DNA from: Archivesica marissinica
Taxonomy: Eukaryota; Mollusca; Bivalvia; Venerida; Vesicomyidae
Direction: 5' to 3'
Assembly: GCA_014843695.1 (NCBI GenBank)
Contig: CM026403.1
Span: forward strand, 44,880,186 to 44,944,185
Length of the DNA stretch: 64,000 nt
This document shows, in pieces, positions 24,227 through 37,300 of this stretch. The stretch's first letter is position 1. Each line of letters begins with the position of its first letter. The notes below the pieces were generated by a model that did no database searches, had not been told where the DNA came from, and saw only the letters and a program-made list of their open reading frames with translations. The translations under genes and the position numbers were made by a program.

Positions 24227-25339
24227 CTTAGTAATAAAACATAGATTGTATTGTAACTATAGAACTGAGTTAACAACCGGAGCCTGCCCAGGAAAAGTGT
24301 TGTTAGGTAAACTGCCCATCGCTCAAATAGGCAACCAGTAGCAACGTTAAAGCGACATTACATCGCAAAAAGCCAACAAAATGCATTGTTCACGTATAAA
24401 TGCATTGCTACTACAAATTCTTCCGAATACATTCGAACACAAATATTGAATCAATAAACAGTGTATTTGTGGTCTACAAACTTTCAAAAGTGAATGTAGG
24501 ATTTCATATACCGGTCATTCACACTCCTGAATTGACATTTCTTTGTCATTGTAGTCAATACTAAGCGCTTGATACTGTCGCTTAGAGATAATAACTTTAA
24601 CTAAGATTAGTCTACAAATAAATATGCATAGGCACAAATCTGTACCATAAATCTCGTTATTCGGGATACACAGGTTGTATTACGCATGCATGTTGACCCT
24701 GTTTACATTATTTTGTTATGTCAACAAACCGCGTATATGTCGCTTGTTTATTAGTTGAAATACTCAATTTTTGAGGCAAATATTTGCAAAAAAAATTATA
24801 CCATATAATAGGAAATTACATTCTGTATAAATTTTCGTTTTCACTGATGTAGTCCATGGGCCCGGACCCAAAATTTCACCCATCGGTACCACCTGAGGTG
24901 GCAAATTCTAGTATTTTTTTTGAAGAGGTACATGTCTATAGATGTTGTTCATATGTGATAACCTTTGCAGATGAGTAGCTTAAGGTCACTAAAAATGCAC
25001 TTTCTGAAGGGACCCCCTGATCAGAAATATGGTATTTTGACACAAATAAACAACACACTGCTGATGTTTAACATACTGGTAATGTATTAATATTGCAATT
25101 TTAGCACGGCAATTGACATATATATAACAACATGAACTGTAGACACTAGTTAAACTAATATTTAGGGTGATGAGTCTGATGACTCAGAGTTATCTAGCAA
25201 TTAATACTATGTCACCTTGATAAAACATTGCATCTCAGATCTAGCTGTTATGTAGGATGATAAAGCAATATTGACACTCCAAAATATTTACTCTTTAAGA
25301 GCTGACAGTCATGCAAAGCTTTGTAACATGTTGTTTCAT

Positions 25340-28100
25340 TCACAGAATATAGTTATCTTCATCATCATGTTCAGCATCTTCTTCATCCTCTAAATCAGGC
25401 TGGATGATGTCATCCTCCTCATCTGCCATCTGGTTAGAGCATGTTGGCAAGCAACACATTGGGGTACATTTGAGGTTATTGGCAATGCATGGGCAGCTTC
25501 TGGCATCACATGAACGGCTACAGTTGCACTTCATGAGTTCCAAGACTGCTGCAGGAGCTGGTAATCCAGTCATCCACTGGATGTCTAGGTGCCCTTCATC
25601 ATCAATCATCCATCCACAATCTTTGGGGCTGGGAACATCAGGTTCACACTGAAGGGAGCGTCGCCAGATACCAGCTTGATAGTTTGCACGTTGTACATGC
25701 AGATGTAAGCAGTCCATGCATGGGGGAAGGTGTGCAGAGTTACCGTCACCCCTCTTGACATAGAAGAGTTGATATCTACATTCATTGACATCACATGAAC
25801 TTCCCTTGGATACGTACATATGGCACGTGAAGGCCTCAAGCTTCTGGATAAGTTCTGGTGAAATATCCCATGATTCTCCAAGTTCACCAAAGCACTGTTG
25901 GTATGTTTGCTCCTTGTTCATGAGTTTCAGGGCTCCTAGCTTCCCTTTCCCAGCAAAGGCACTCACTGTATCACACCCTGTATATGCATGTAGACCAACC
26001 AAGGATGTGCACACATCAATACCTAGATTTCTTGCTACCTTGTTGATGTCAATGTATTTGTGGCGGTTCTGTGTTCCCACTTTCTGATATAGCTGGCATG
26101 GAATGGTGTGGCTGAAGCCAAGGGCGAGCACAAGTATGTCTGTATCTTCAGCAGTGATGACAGCTGCTTTGTACCCATCCTTTGCCACATGTGCTGCATG
26201 CAACAGAACGCGTGTGTCTGCCTCCTCATGTGTTGATTTGAGCTCGGCAATTGCTTCCCAGTTGTCCTTGGTGATCTTGAAGCAGTGATCCTCGCAGGTG
26301 GCATAAATAATCTTGTCACCCAACCTGCCTCTGTGTTCTGGCTTCTTCCACTCTTCAACCAGAAATTTGATGAGGCTTGATTTTTGGAATGGACTGCATA
26401 GGAATTTTCTCCATTGATGAATTGTGTGTCCTGCTGCAATGTTCTTGAATTGCAGGCTCTCGCTTGCTCCACGGTTGCATCTCTCAGCATTCTTGATGGA
26501 CACGTCTCGGTACACATCAAACACAACATTAATTATGTGGCTGTTGACACCTTCATGTAATACCAGTGACATTGCATGCTCTGCGAGCTGTGCAAATGTC
26601 TGGTTTTCTCCCTTCATTCGCTGCACCAGACTCATCCCATCGATAATACAGGCAGAGGGTGTAGGGATTGCTTCGGCCACACTCACATTGTGCACTAGCC
26701 CTTTGCCTAAAGCAGCTTTGTTGGTTTTTCACAGTGATCCATCTGGCGTCGCCGAAGCCCAGGGAATAGGGCCTAATGGGTGTGATAGGACTTCTCGCGG
26801 GTCCAGATTACGGCTCTGAGCAGCAAGTATCATGTGACCAAACAAGTTTCTGTCTGCTTGAAGAATAATGTCCTTGCTGGTGGCTTTCCCAACCCGTTTC
26901 TTTGTCAGATCTGAGAAAGTTTTCAACCCTTGCTTGGCAAGCCGATCATGAAATTTCGCAATGGGAGGAACAGTTGCAAGTCGTTTCATTATGAAATCCT
27001 GGTATGCATTCTCTCCCACTTCATGTGCCTTTTGAAGGTCTTTAGCAATATTTGGTGGGCTATACTAGTCGACCAGTTGAGATGCTGACAAGATCAGGCT
27101 GATCCCCGCTCATGGGATTTATCCACTCCTGCTCTAGGAGATCTACCAGATCCTCGGCATTAGCATGATCCTTGTGAATCCTGGTCATGTGGAGATCTGT
27201 GTGACTGAACTTAGAAGTAGGCTGATGCACCATATCTTGCAACTGACGCACTGATGTGCTTCGATATTCAGCAGTCAAGTAGTACCGGCTGATGGCAGCT
27301 GGTTTGAGACTGAAACCCTTTGTACCACCAGGGTACCTGGGTGTCCTTGTTCACTGTTTCTTCTATTGTCTGATCTGCAGGAATTTTCCCAAAAGGATTC
27401 TGAGATCCAATTTGCACAGAGAATCCCCTATTTAGGAAATGGGCATGAACTGCTGGTTGACTGATGGTTAGTTGTGTCATCTCTGCATAGTAGACAGGCA
27501 TGTAACGGGCATAATTAATCTTGTCGTAGTCGAAGGCCCAGGGGATCATGGCACGGATGGAATTCAAGTGCAGCATCCAATTTCCTTCTCTAGATGCCCA
27601 GACCCAGCATGATGTCCACCATGTCTACATAGGACATCCAGAATGCAGCCAGATCTCCATTGGTGCCATCTCGTAGGCCACTGAGAAACATGTCGAAGCG
27701 TTGGAGAATTTTTGCGATGCTTTGATTGTCCAGAACTGAATTGAGGGTTGCTTGATTCAAGTCATCACCAGCAGTGTTGATGCTTTTGATCGCTTCCTCC
27801 AAGTGGACAACATCTGATGGGTAGGTAGCCTGCAGCCATGGGATGAACTCCTTCCATGCTAGTCGGAGAAGTGACTCATACACAAGCTTATGGACTCTCA
27901 CTGCTCGATTATATTGGCGTCCCTCCATCACAGCTTGAACAGAACCCTCTGCAACAATGCCTGACTCCACGCATAGTTCCCTCAGACCGGCATCCTGGAA
28001 ACGCTTACCTATGGTGGATAGGAAGTTCATTACTGTGTGAAAGTCTCCCATCCTGAGAACTATGTCTTGAAAGGTATTAGAGTGTTTCCATTTAATTTCA
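25340..28100 (-). pseudogene. Broken ORF of the THEEADTR / GCDTVSAF family (transposon-borne, unknown function)
   Basis: The pieces in order on the minus strand are 28100-27590, 27576-27268, 27278-27060, 27050-26729 and 26728-25340. Frameshifts lie near 27585 (between LGLG and SREGNW), near 27320 (after KDTQVP) and near 27060. An in-frame TGA lies at 26729. Recognisable stretches are MGDFHTVMNFLS, NWMLHLNSIRAMIPW, then STHEEADTRVLLHAAHVA, TAEDTDILVLALGF and GCDTVSAFAGKGK, then a Cys-rich end (CNCSRSCDARSCPC) and an acidic terminus. The spaced acidic residues resemble a PIN/FEN-type nuclease core; that is inference. From memory, such proteins are repeated as 'uncharacterised' in coral and mollusc genomes. 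The reading runs upstream of the Met at 28051, and the usual longer N-terminus appears deleted. The last 450 residues are uninterrupted. Confidence 0.8.
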
Positions 28101-28236
28101 GTTGCTTTGGAAGCATTGGAAGAAGAATTGCAAAAAGACCAGCATTATAGGGTTATAATAATCGTTGTATAGTAGTAATGATTGATGTTTGGCAGCCATC
28201 TTGAATCTTTGATAAGATCCTACATACCTGAGACAT

Positions 28237-28410
28237 ACAGTCAAACCTTGAAATTCCAGACTCCACAAATCCAGATAATTCATTATCCGACACTCTGTTC
28301 ATGCAACAGAAAAAAAAAATGAACAAAAAAAATGCTTAAATTCGGAAATCCGGATGATCCGGGTATCCGGACCTATAACAAATGTGTCCGGATTTCCGAT
28401 GTTTGACTGT
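28237..28410. mobile_element. Pogo/Tigger-like MITE, TA-flanked
   Basis: The ends CAGTCAAACCTTG and GTTTGACTG are inverted and flanked by TA, about 175 bp apart, with an inner near-palindrome of TCCGGAT motifs. CAGT-starting ends with TA duplication fit the pogo/Tigger branch of Tc1-mariner. It is inserted inside the larger element, near that element's right inverted repeat. Confidence 0.65.
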
Positions 28411-28904
28411 ACATGTACATACATACACTGTCAGTAATTCAGGCAACTTTGGTGAGCATGGGGCACACAAAAGAAACATGGTAAGCATGGATGTATAGGC
28501 ATATATACTGATTATTAGCTACTGGGCAGCCATTTTGAAAATTGGCGGCCATCTTTGTTAAGCTACTCGTGTGCAAAGGTTATCACCCCAAAATTTTACC
28601 TCCACAAGTATACCAACACTGTGGTATGACTTAGAATTTGCCACCTCAGGTGGTACCGATTTTCACTCGGGCCCATGGACTAATGTAGTGTCGCTTTAAA
28701 TAAACGTAAATAATAATTAAATAATAATAAAAAAAGAGTACCGAGTCGCTCAGTGCCTCCTTGCCATAAATGGAGATGGCATAAACAACTTGGTTTTAGA
28801 TCATAAACAAAATTTGGAAACATTCATATCACAGGTTCTAAAGAAGAAGTCATTTATTTGGAAGATAGATGCCGGAAGGAACCATTACCTCTCACAAAAT
28901 ATGT

Positions 28905-29040
28905 ACTGTGATGGCAACTATATAGGTTTGGTACTGTGATGGCAACTATATAGGTTTGGTACTGTGATGGCAACTATATAGGTTTGGTACTGTGATGGCA
29001 ACTATATAGGTTTGGTACTGTGATGGCAACTTTATAGGTA
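28905..29040. repeat. 28-bp minisatellite
   Basis: Five units containing TACTGTGATGGCAACTATAT and AGGTTTGG. Confidence 0.93.
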
Positions 29041-29085
29041 CTGACCATTGCCTGCAAGTGTTGGTGAAGCCAGTGGTTGAGCAGA

Positions 29086-29330
29086 CCAGGAGTCATTAGC
29101 TTATACAAATTTAATTTAGCTCGATTGCGAAACAAGTTGCTACGACTTATATTAATCACTCTCGAGACCTCATTCCTGATGGAATCCATTGCCATGAGGG
29201 AGAGACAAGAGGCGATGTGGAATTTAAATGCCTTGCCTAAGGGCATAATTGTAACAGCTACAGCTGGGCGTGAACTCCTGGCCTTTCGCATCTGAATCAA
29301 GCGTTCTTACAACTATGCTATCACGATTTC
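29086..29330 (-). mobile_element. tRNA-derived SINE, family 3
   Basis: Minus-strand copy of the element at 15748: 3' domain near 29110-29170, body with AATTTAAATGCCTTGCC, tRNA-like head ending near 29330. Confidence 0.87.
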
Positions 29331-29392
29331 CACATAATTGAGACACACATTGTACATTAATCTCTTCAACGGTTGGCTACTGGTAAATATAT

Positions 29393-31340
29393 GTAACTCC
29401 TTCAACACAGTGGAATACAATGCTGGTCTGTTGTAACTCCTTCAACACAGTGGAATACAATGCTGGTCTGTTGTAACTCCTTCAACACAGTGGAATACAA
29501 TGCTGGTCTGTTGTAACTCCTTCAATACAGTGGAATACAATGTTGGTCTGTAGTAACTCCTTCAACACAGTGGAATACAATGCTGGTCTGTTGTAACTCC
29601 TTCAACACAGTGGAATTTAATGCTGGTCTGTTGTAACTCCTTCATTACAGTGGAATACAATGTTGGTCTGTTGTAACTCCTTCATCACAGTGGAATACAA
29701 TGCTGGTGTGTTGTAACTCCTTCAATACAGTGGAATACAATGCTGGTCTGTTGTAACTCTTTCAACACAGTGGAATACAATGCTGGTCTGTTGTAACTCC
29801 TTCAATACAGTGGAATACAATACTGGTCTGTTGTAACTCCTTCAATACAGTGGAATACAATGCTGGTGTGTTGTAACTCCTTCAATACAGTGTAATACAA
29901 TGCTGGTCTGTTGTAACTCCTTCAATACAGTGGAATACAATGCTGGTCTGTTGTAACTCCTTCATTACAGTGGAATACAATGCTGGTCTGTTGTAACTCC
30001 TTCAATACAGTGGAATACAATGCTGGTGTGTTGTAACTCCTTCAATACAGTGGAATACAATGCTGGTCTGTTGTAACTCCTTCATTATAGTGGAATACAA
30101 TGCTGGTCTGTTGTAACTCCTTCATTACAGTGGAATACAATGCTGGTCTGTTGTAACTCCTTCAATACAGTGGAATACAATGCTGGTCTGTTGTAACTCC
30201 TTCAATACAGTGGAATACAATGCTGGTCTGTTGTAACTCCTTCAATACAGTGGAATACAATGCTGGTCTGTTCTAACTCCTTCATTACAGTGGAATACAA
30301 TGCTGGTCTGTTGTAACTCCTTCAATACAGTGGAATACAATGCTGGTCTGTTGTAACTCCTTCAATACAGTGGAATACAATGATGGTCTGTTGTAACTCT
30401 TTCAACACAGTGGAATACAATGCTGGTGTGTTGTAACTCCTTCATTACAGTGGAATACAATGCTGGTCTGTTGTAACTCCTTCAACACAGTGGAATACAA
30501 TGTTGGTCTGTTATAACTCCTTCAATACAGTGGAATACAATGCTGGTGTGTTGTAACTCCTTCAATACAGTGGAATACAATGCTGATGTGTTGTAACTCC
30601 TTCAATACAGTGGAATACAATGCTGGTCTGTTGTAACTCCTTCAACACAGTGGAATACAATGCTGGTCTGTTGTAACTCCTTCAACACAGTGGAATACAA
30701 TGCTGGTCTGTTGTAACTCCTTCAATACAGTGGAATACAATGCTGGTCTGTTGTAACTCCTTCAATACAGTGGAATACAATGCTGGTCTGTTGTAACTCC
30801 TTCAATACAGTGGAATACAATGCTGGTCTGTTGTAACTCCTTCAACACAGTGGAATACAATGCTGGTCTGTTGTAACTCCTTCAACACAGTGGAATACAA
30901 TGCTGGTCTGTTGTAACTCCTTCAACACAGTGGAATACAATGCTGGTCTGTTGTAACTCCTTCAATACAGTGGAATACAATGCTGGTCTGTTGTAACTCC
31001 TTCAATACAGTGGAATACAATGCTGGTCTGTTGTAACTCCTTCAATACAGTGGAATACAATGCTGGTCTGTTGTAACTCCTTCAACACAGTGGAATACAA
31101 TGCTGGTCTGTTGTAACTCCTTCCACACAGTGGAATACAATGCTGGTCTGTTGTAACTCCTTCCACACAGTGGAATACAATGCTGGTCTGTTGTAACTCC
31201 TTCAACACAGTGGAATACAATGCTGATTTGTTGTAACTCCTTCCTTCAATACAGTGGAATACAATGTTGGTCTGTTGTAACTCCTTCAATACAGTGTAAT
31301 ACAATGCTGGTCTGTTGTAACTACTTCACAACAGTGGAAT
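29393..31340. repeat. 40-bp minisatellite A
   Basis: About 48 units containing GTAACTCCTTCAAYACAGTG and GAATACAATGCTGGTCTGTT. Highly regular; variants are mostly single substitutions. Confidence 0.96.
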
Positions 31341-31387
31341 ACAATGTTGATGTGTGTAGGCATAACACTTATCACCTTCGAGATCTG

Positions 31388-34300
31388 CAAGAACTGTTCA
31401 AATGTGACCAGGCATGGCCTGGAGGTTATAGAACTGTTCCAATCTGACTAGGCCTGGCCTGGAGGTTATAGAACTGTTCAAATCTAACCAAGCCTGGCCT
31501 GGAGGCTATAGAACTGTTCAAATGTGACTAGGTCTGGTCTGGAGGTTATATAACTGTTCAAATGTGACCTGGCCTGGCCTGGAGGTTATAGAACTGTTCA
31601 AATGTGACCTGGCCTGGCCTGGAGGTTATAGAACTGTTCAAATCTAACCAGGCCTGGCCTGGAGGTTATAGAACTGTTCAAATGTGACCTGGCCTGGCCT
31701 GGAGGTTATATAACTGTTCAAATGTGACCAGGCATGGCCTGGAGGCTATAGAACTGTTCAAATGTGACCAGGCATGGCCTGGAGGCTATAGAACTGTTCA
31801 AATGTGACCAGGCCTGGCCTGGAGGTTATAGAACTGTTCAAATCTGACCAGGTCTTGCCTGGAGGTTATAGAACTGTTCAAATGTGACCAGGTCTGGCCT
31901 GGAGGCTATAGAACTGTTCAAATGTGACCAGACATGGCCTGGAGGTTATAGAACTGTTCAAATCTAACCAAGCCTGGCCTGGAGGCTATAGAACTGTTCA
32001 AATGTGACCAGACATGGCCTGGAGGTTATAGAACTGTTCAAATATGACCAGGCCTGGCCTGGAGGTTATAGAACTGTTCAAATGTGACTAGGTCTGGCCT
32101 GGAGGTTATATAACTGTTCAAATATAACCAGGCCTGGCCTGGAGGTTATAGAACTGTTCAAATGTGACCAGGCATGGCCTGGAGGTTATAGAACTGTTCA
32201 AATGTGACCAGGCATGGCCTGGAGGTTATAGAACTGTTCCAATCTGACTAGGCCTGGCCTGGAGGTTATAGAACTGTTCAAATGTGACCAGGCATGGCCT
32301 GGAGGTTATAGAACTGTTCAAATGTGACCTGGCCTGGCCTGGAGGTTATAGAACTGTTCAAATGTGACTAGGTCTGGCCTGGAGGTTATAGAACTGTTCA
32401 AATGTGACCAGGCATGGCCTGGAGGTTATAGAACTGTTCAAATGTTACCAGGCCTGGCATGGAGGTTATAGAATTGTTCAAATGTGACCATGCATGGCCT
32501 GGAGGTTATAGAACTGTTCAAATCTGACTAGGCATGGCCTGGAGGTTATAGAACTGTTCAAATGTGACCAGGCATGGCCTGGAGGTTATAGAACTGTTCA
32601 AATCTGACTAGGCCTGGCCTGGAGGTTATAGAACTGTTCAAATCTGACTAGGCCTGGCCTGGAGGTTAAGGAACTGTTCAAATCTAACCAGGCATGGCCT
32701 GGAGGCTATAGAACTGTTCAAATCTGACTAGGCATGGCCTGGAGGTTATAGAACTGTTCAAATGTGACCAGGCATGGCCTGGAGGCTATAGAACTGTTCA
32801 AATCTAACCAGGCATGGCCTGGAGGTTATAGAACTGTTCAAATGTGATCAGACATGGCCTGGAGGTTATAGAACTGTTCAAATGTGACCAGGCATGGCCT
32901 GGAGGTTATAGAACTGTTCAAATCTGACCAGACATGGCCTGGAGGTTATAGAACTGTTCAAATGTGACCAGGCCTGGCCTGGAGGTTATAGAACTGTTCA
33001 AATGTGACCAGGTCTGGCCTGGAGGCTATAGAACTGTTCAAATGTGACCAGACATGGCCTGGAGGTTATAGAACTGTTCAAATCTAACCAAGCCTGGCCT
33101 GGAGGCTATAGAACTGTTCAAATGTGACCAGGCCTGTCCTGGAGGTTATAGAACTGTTCAAATGTGACCAGGCATGGCCTGGAGGTTATAGAACTGTTCA
33201 AATGTTACCAGGCCTGGCATGGATGTTATAGAATTGTTCAAATGTGACCATGCATGGCCTGGAGGTTATAGAACTGTTCAAATCTGACTAGGCATGGCCT
33301 GGAGGTTATAGAACTGTTCAAATCTGACTAGGCCTGGCATGGAGGTTATAGAACTGTTCAAATCTGACTAGGCCTGGCCTGGAGGTTAAGGAACTGTTCA
33401 AATCTAACCAGGCATGGCCTGGAGGCTATAGAACTGTTCAAATCTGACTAGGCATGGCCTGGAGGTTATAGAACTGTTCAAATGTGACCAGGCATGGCCT
33501 GGAGGCTATAGAACTGTTCAAATCTAACCAGGCATGGCCTGGAGGTTATAGAGCTGTTCAAATGTGACCAGACATGGCCTGGAGGTTATAGAACTGTTCA
33601 AATGTGACCAGACATGGCCTGGATGTTATAGAACTGTTCAAATGTGACCAGACATGGCCTGGAGGTTATAGAACTGTTCAAATCTAACCAAGCCTGGCCT
33701 GGAGGCTATAGAACTGTTCAAATGTGACCAGGCCTGGCCTGGAGGTTATAGAACTGTTCAAATGTGACTAGGTCTGGCCTGGAGGTTATATAACTGTTCA
33801 AATGTGACCAGGCATGGCCTGGAGGTTATAGAACTGTTCAAATGTGACCATGCATGGCCTGGAGGTTATAGAACTGTTCAAATCTGACTAGGCATGGCCT
33901 GGAGGTTATAGAACTGTTCAAATGTGACCAGGCATGGCCTGGGGGTTATAGAACTGTTCAAATCTGACTAGGCCTGGCCTGGAGGTTATAGAACTGTTCA
34001 AATCTGACTAGGCCTGGCCTGGAGGTTAAAGAACTGTTCAAATCTAACCAGGCATGGCCTGGAGGCTATAGAACTGTTCAAATGTGACCAGGCATGGCCT
34101 GGAGGCTATAGAACTGTTCAAATCTAACCAGGCATGGCCTGGAGGTTATAGAACTGTTCAAATGTGACCAGACATGGCCTGGAGGTTATAGAACTGTTCA
34201 AATGTGACCAGACATGGCCTGGAGGTTATAGAACTGTTCAAATGTGACCAGACATGGCCTGGAGGTTATAGAACTGTTCAAATGTGACCAGGCATGGCCT

Positions 34301-37300
34301 GGAGGTTATAGAACTGTTCAAATGTTACCAGGCCTGGCATGGAGGTTATAGAATTGTTCAAATGTGACCAGACATGGCCTGGAGGTTATAGAACTGTTCA
34401 AATCTGACCAGACATGGCCTGGAGGTTATAGAACTGTTCAAATGTGACCAGACATGGCCTGGAGGTTATAGAACTGTTCAAATGTGACCAGGCATGGCCT
34501 GGAGGTTATAGAACTGTTCAAATGTTACCAGGCCTGGCATGGAGGTTATAGAATTGTTCAAATGTGACCATGCATGGCCTGGAGGTTATAGAACTGTTCA
34601 AATCTGACTAGGCATGGCCTGGAGGTTATAGAACTGTTCAAATGTGACCAGGCATGGCCTGGAGGTTATAGAACTGTTCAAATCTGACTAGGCCTGGCAT
34701 GGAGGTTATAGAACTGTTCAAATCTGACTAGGCCTGGCCTGGAGGTTAAGGAACTGTTCAAATCTAACCAGGCATGGCCTGGAGGCTATATAACTGTTCA
34801 AATCTGACTAGGCATGGCCTGGAGGTTATAGAACTGTTCAAATGTGACCAGGCATGGCCTGGAGGTTATAGAACTGTTCAAATGTGACCAGACATGGCCT
34901 GGAGGTTATAGAACTGTTCAAATGTGACCAGGCCTGGCCTGGAGGTTATAGAACTGTTCAAATGTGACCAAGTCTGGCCTGGAGGCTATAGAACTGTTCA
35001 AATGTGACCAGACATGGCCTGGAGGTTATAGAACTGTTCAAATCTAACCAAGCCTGGCCTGGAGGCTATAGAACTGTTCAAATGTGACCAGGCCTGGCCT
35101 GGAGGTTATAGAACTGTTCAAATGTGACTAGGTCTGGCCTGGAGGTTATAGAACTGTTCAAATGTGACCAGGCATGGCCTGGAGGTTATAGAACTGTTCA
35201 AATGTGACCATGCATGGCCTGGAGGTTATAGAACTGTTCAAATCTGACTAGGCATGGCCTGGAGGTTATAGAACTGTTCAAATGTGACCAGGCATGGCCT
35301 GGGGGTTATAGAACTGTTCAAATCTGACTAGGCCTGGCCTGGAGGTTATAGAACTGTTCAAATCTGACTAGGCCTGGCCTGGAGGTTAAAGAACTGTTCA
35401 AATCTAACCAGGCATGGCCTGGAGGCTATAGAACTGTTCAAATGTGACCAGGCATGGCCTGGAGGTTATAGAACTGTTCAAATGTGACCAGACATGGCCT
35501 GGAGGTTATAGAACTGTTCAAATGTGACCAGACATGGCCTGGAGGTTATAGAACTGTTCAAATGTGACCAGGCCTGGCCTGGAGGCTATAGAACTGTTCA
35601 AATGTGACCAGGCATGGCCTGGAGGTTATAGAACTGTTCAAATCTGACCAGACATGGCCTGGAGGTTATAGAACTGTTCAAATGTGACCAGGCCTGGCCT
35701 GGAGGTTATAGAACTGTTCAAATGTGACCAGGTCTGGCCTGGAGGCTATAGAACTGTTCAAATGTGACCAGACATGGCCTGGAGGTTATAGAACTGTTCA
35801 AATCTAACCAAGCCTGGCCTGGAGGCTATAGAACTGTTCAAATGTGACCAGGCCTGTCCTGGAGGTTATAGAACTGTTCAAATGTGACCAGGCATGGCCT
35901 GGAGGTTATAGAACTGTTCAAATGTTACCAGGCCTGGCATGGAGGTTATAGAATTGTTCAAATGTGACCATGCATGGCCTGGAGGTTATATAACTGTTCA
36001 AATCTGACTAGGCATGGCCTGGAGGTTATAGAACTGTTCAAATGTGACCAGGCATGGCCTGGAGGTTATAGAACTGTTCAAATCTGACTAGGCCTGGCAT
36101 GGAGGTTATAGAACTGTTCAAATCTGACTAGGCCTGGCCTGGAGGTTAAGGAACTGTTCAAATCTAACCAGGCATGGCCTGGAGGCTATAGAACTGTTCA
36201 AATCTGACTAGGCATGGCCTGGAGGTTATAGAACTGTTCAAATGTGACCAGGCATGGCCTGGAGGCTATAGAACTGTTCAAATGCATGGCCTGGAGGTTA
36301 TAGAGCTGTTCAAATGTGACCAGACATGGCCTGGAGGTTATAGAACTGTTCAAATGTGACCAGACATGGCCTGGAGGTTATAGAACTGTTCAAATCTAAC
36401 CAAGCCTGGCCTGGAGGCTATAGAACTGTTCAAATGTGACCAGGCCTGGCCTGGAGGTTATAGAACTGTTCAAATGTGACTAGGTCTGGCCTGGAGGTTA
36501 TATAACTGTTCAAATGTGACCAGGCATGGCCTGGAGGTTATAGAACTGTTCAAATGTGACCATGCATGGCCTGGAGGTTATAGAACTGTTCAAATCTGAC
36601 TAGGCATGGCCTGGAGGTTATAGAACTGTTCAAATGTGACCAGGCATGGCCTGGGGGTTATAGAACTGTTCAAATCTGACTAGGCCTGGCCTGGAGGTTA
36701 TAGAACTGTTCAAATCTGACTAGGCCTGGCCTGGAGGTTAAAGAACTGTTCAAATCTAACCAGGCATGGCCTGGAGGCTATAGAACTGTTCAAATGTTAC
36801 CAGGCCTGGCATGGAGGTTATAGAATTGTTCAAATATGACCAGACATGGCCTGGAGGTTATAGAACTGTTCAAATGTGACCAGACATGGCCTGGAGGTTA
36901 TAGAACTGTTCAAATGTGACCAGACATGGCCTGGAGGTTATAGAACTGTTCAAATGTGACCAGGCATGGCCTGGAGGTTATAGAACTGTTCAAATGTTAC
37001 CAGGCCTGGCATGGAGGTTATAGAATTGTTCAAATGTGACCATGCATGGCCTGGAGGTTATAGAACTGTTCAAATATGACTAGGCATGGCCTGGAGGTTA
37101 TAGAACTGTTCAAATGTGACCAGGCATGGCCTGGAGGTTATAGAACTGTTCAAATCTGACTAGGCCTGGCATGGAGGTTATAGAACTGTTCAAATCTGAC
37201 TAGGCCTGGCCTGGAGGTTAAGGAACTGTTCAAATCTAACCAGGCATGGCCTGGAGGCTATATAACTGTTCAAATCTGACTAGGCATGGCCTGGAGGTAA

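Larger units (their letters stand above)
24852..28680 (-). mobile_element. 3.8-kb DNA transposon with long inverted repeats (inner)
   Basis: The ends GTCCATGGGCCCG (24852) and CGGGCCCATGGAC (to 28680) are inverted and each is flanked by TA. Inversion continues inward: GGTACCACCTGAGGTGGC with AAATTCTA at 24885-24910 and 28632-28656, and GTGATAACCTTTGCA with GAGTAGCTTAA at 24955-24983 and 28557-28586. The terminal inverted repeats are thus about 130 bp long with gaps. Between them lies one minus-strand broken coding region. The transposon superfamily is not recognised; TA duplication alone is weak evidence. Confidence 0.75.
24352..28695. mobile_element. TTAA-flanked element (outer, interrupted)
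   Basis: Left end: TTAA at 24348-24351 followed by AGCGACATTACAT. Right end: ATGTAGTGTCGCT followed by TTAA at 28696-28699. The ends are inverted repeats (AGCGACAyTACAT) flanked by a TTAA duplication, the target used by piggyBac- and Kolobok-type elements. Without the inner insertion it would be about 0.5 kb and non-coding, so it is a MITE split near its right end by the 3.8-kb element. Confidence 0.75.

Noticed and set aside
24021..24341. 106-codon plus-strand open frame
   Set aside because: It is the antisense of the SH2B PH exon at 24090-24226; the minus strand has splice sites, phase and homology.
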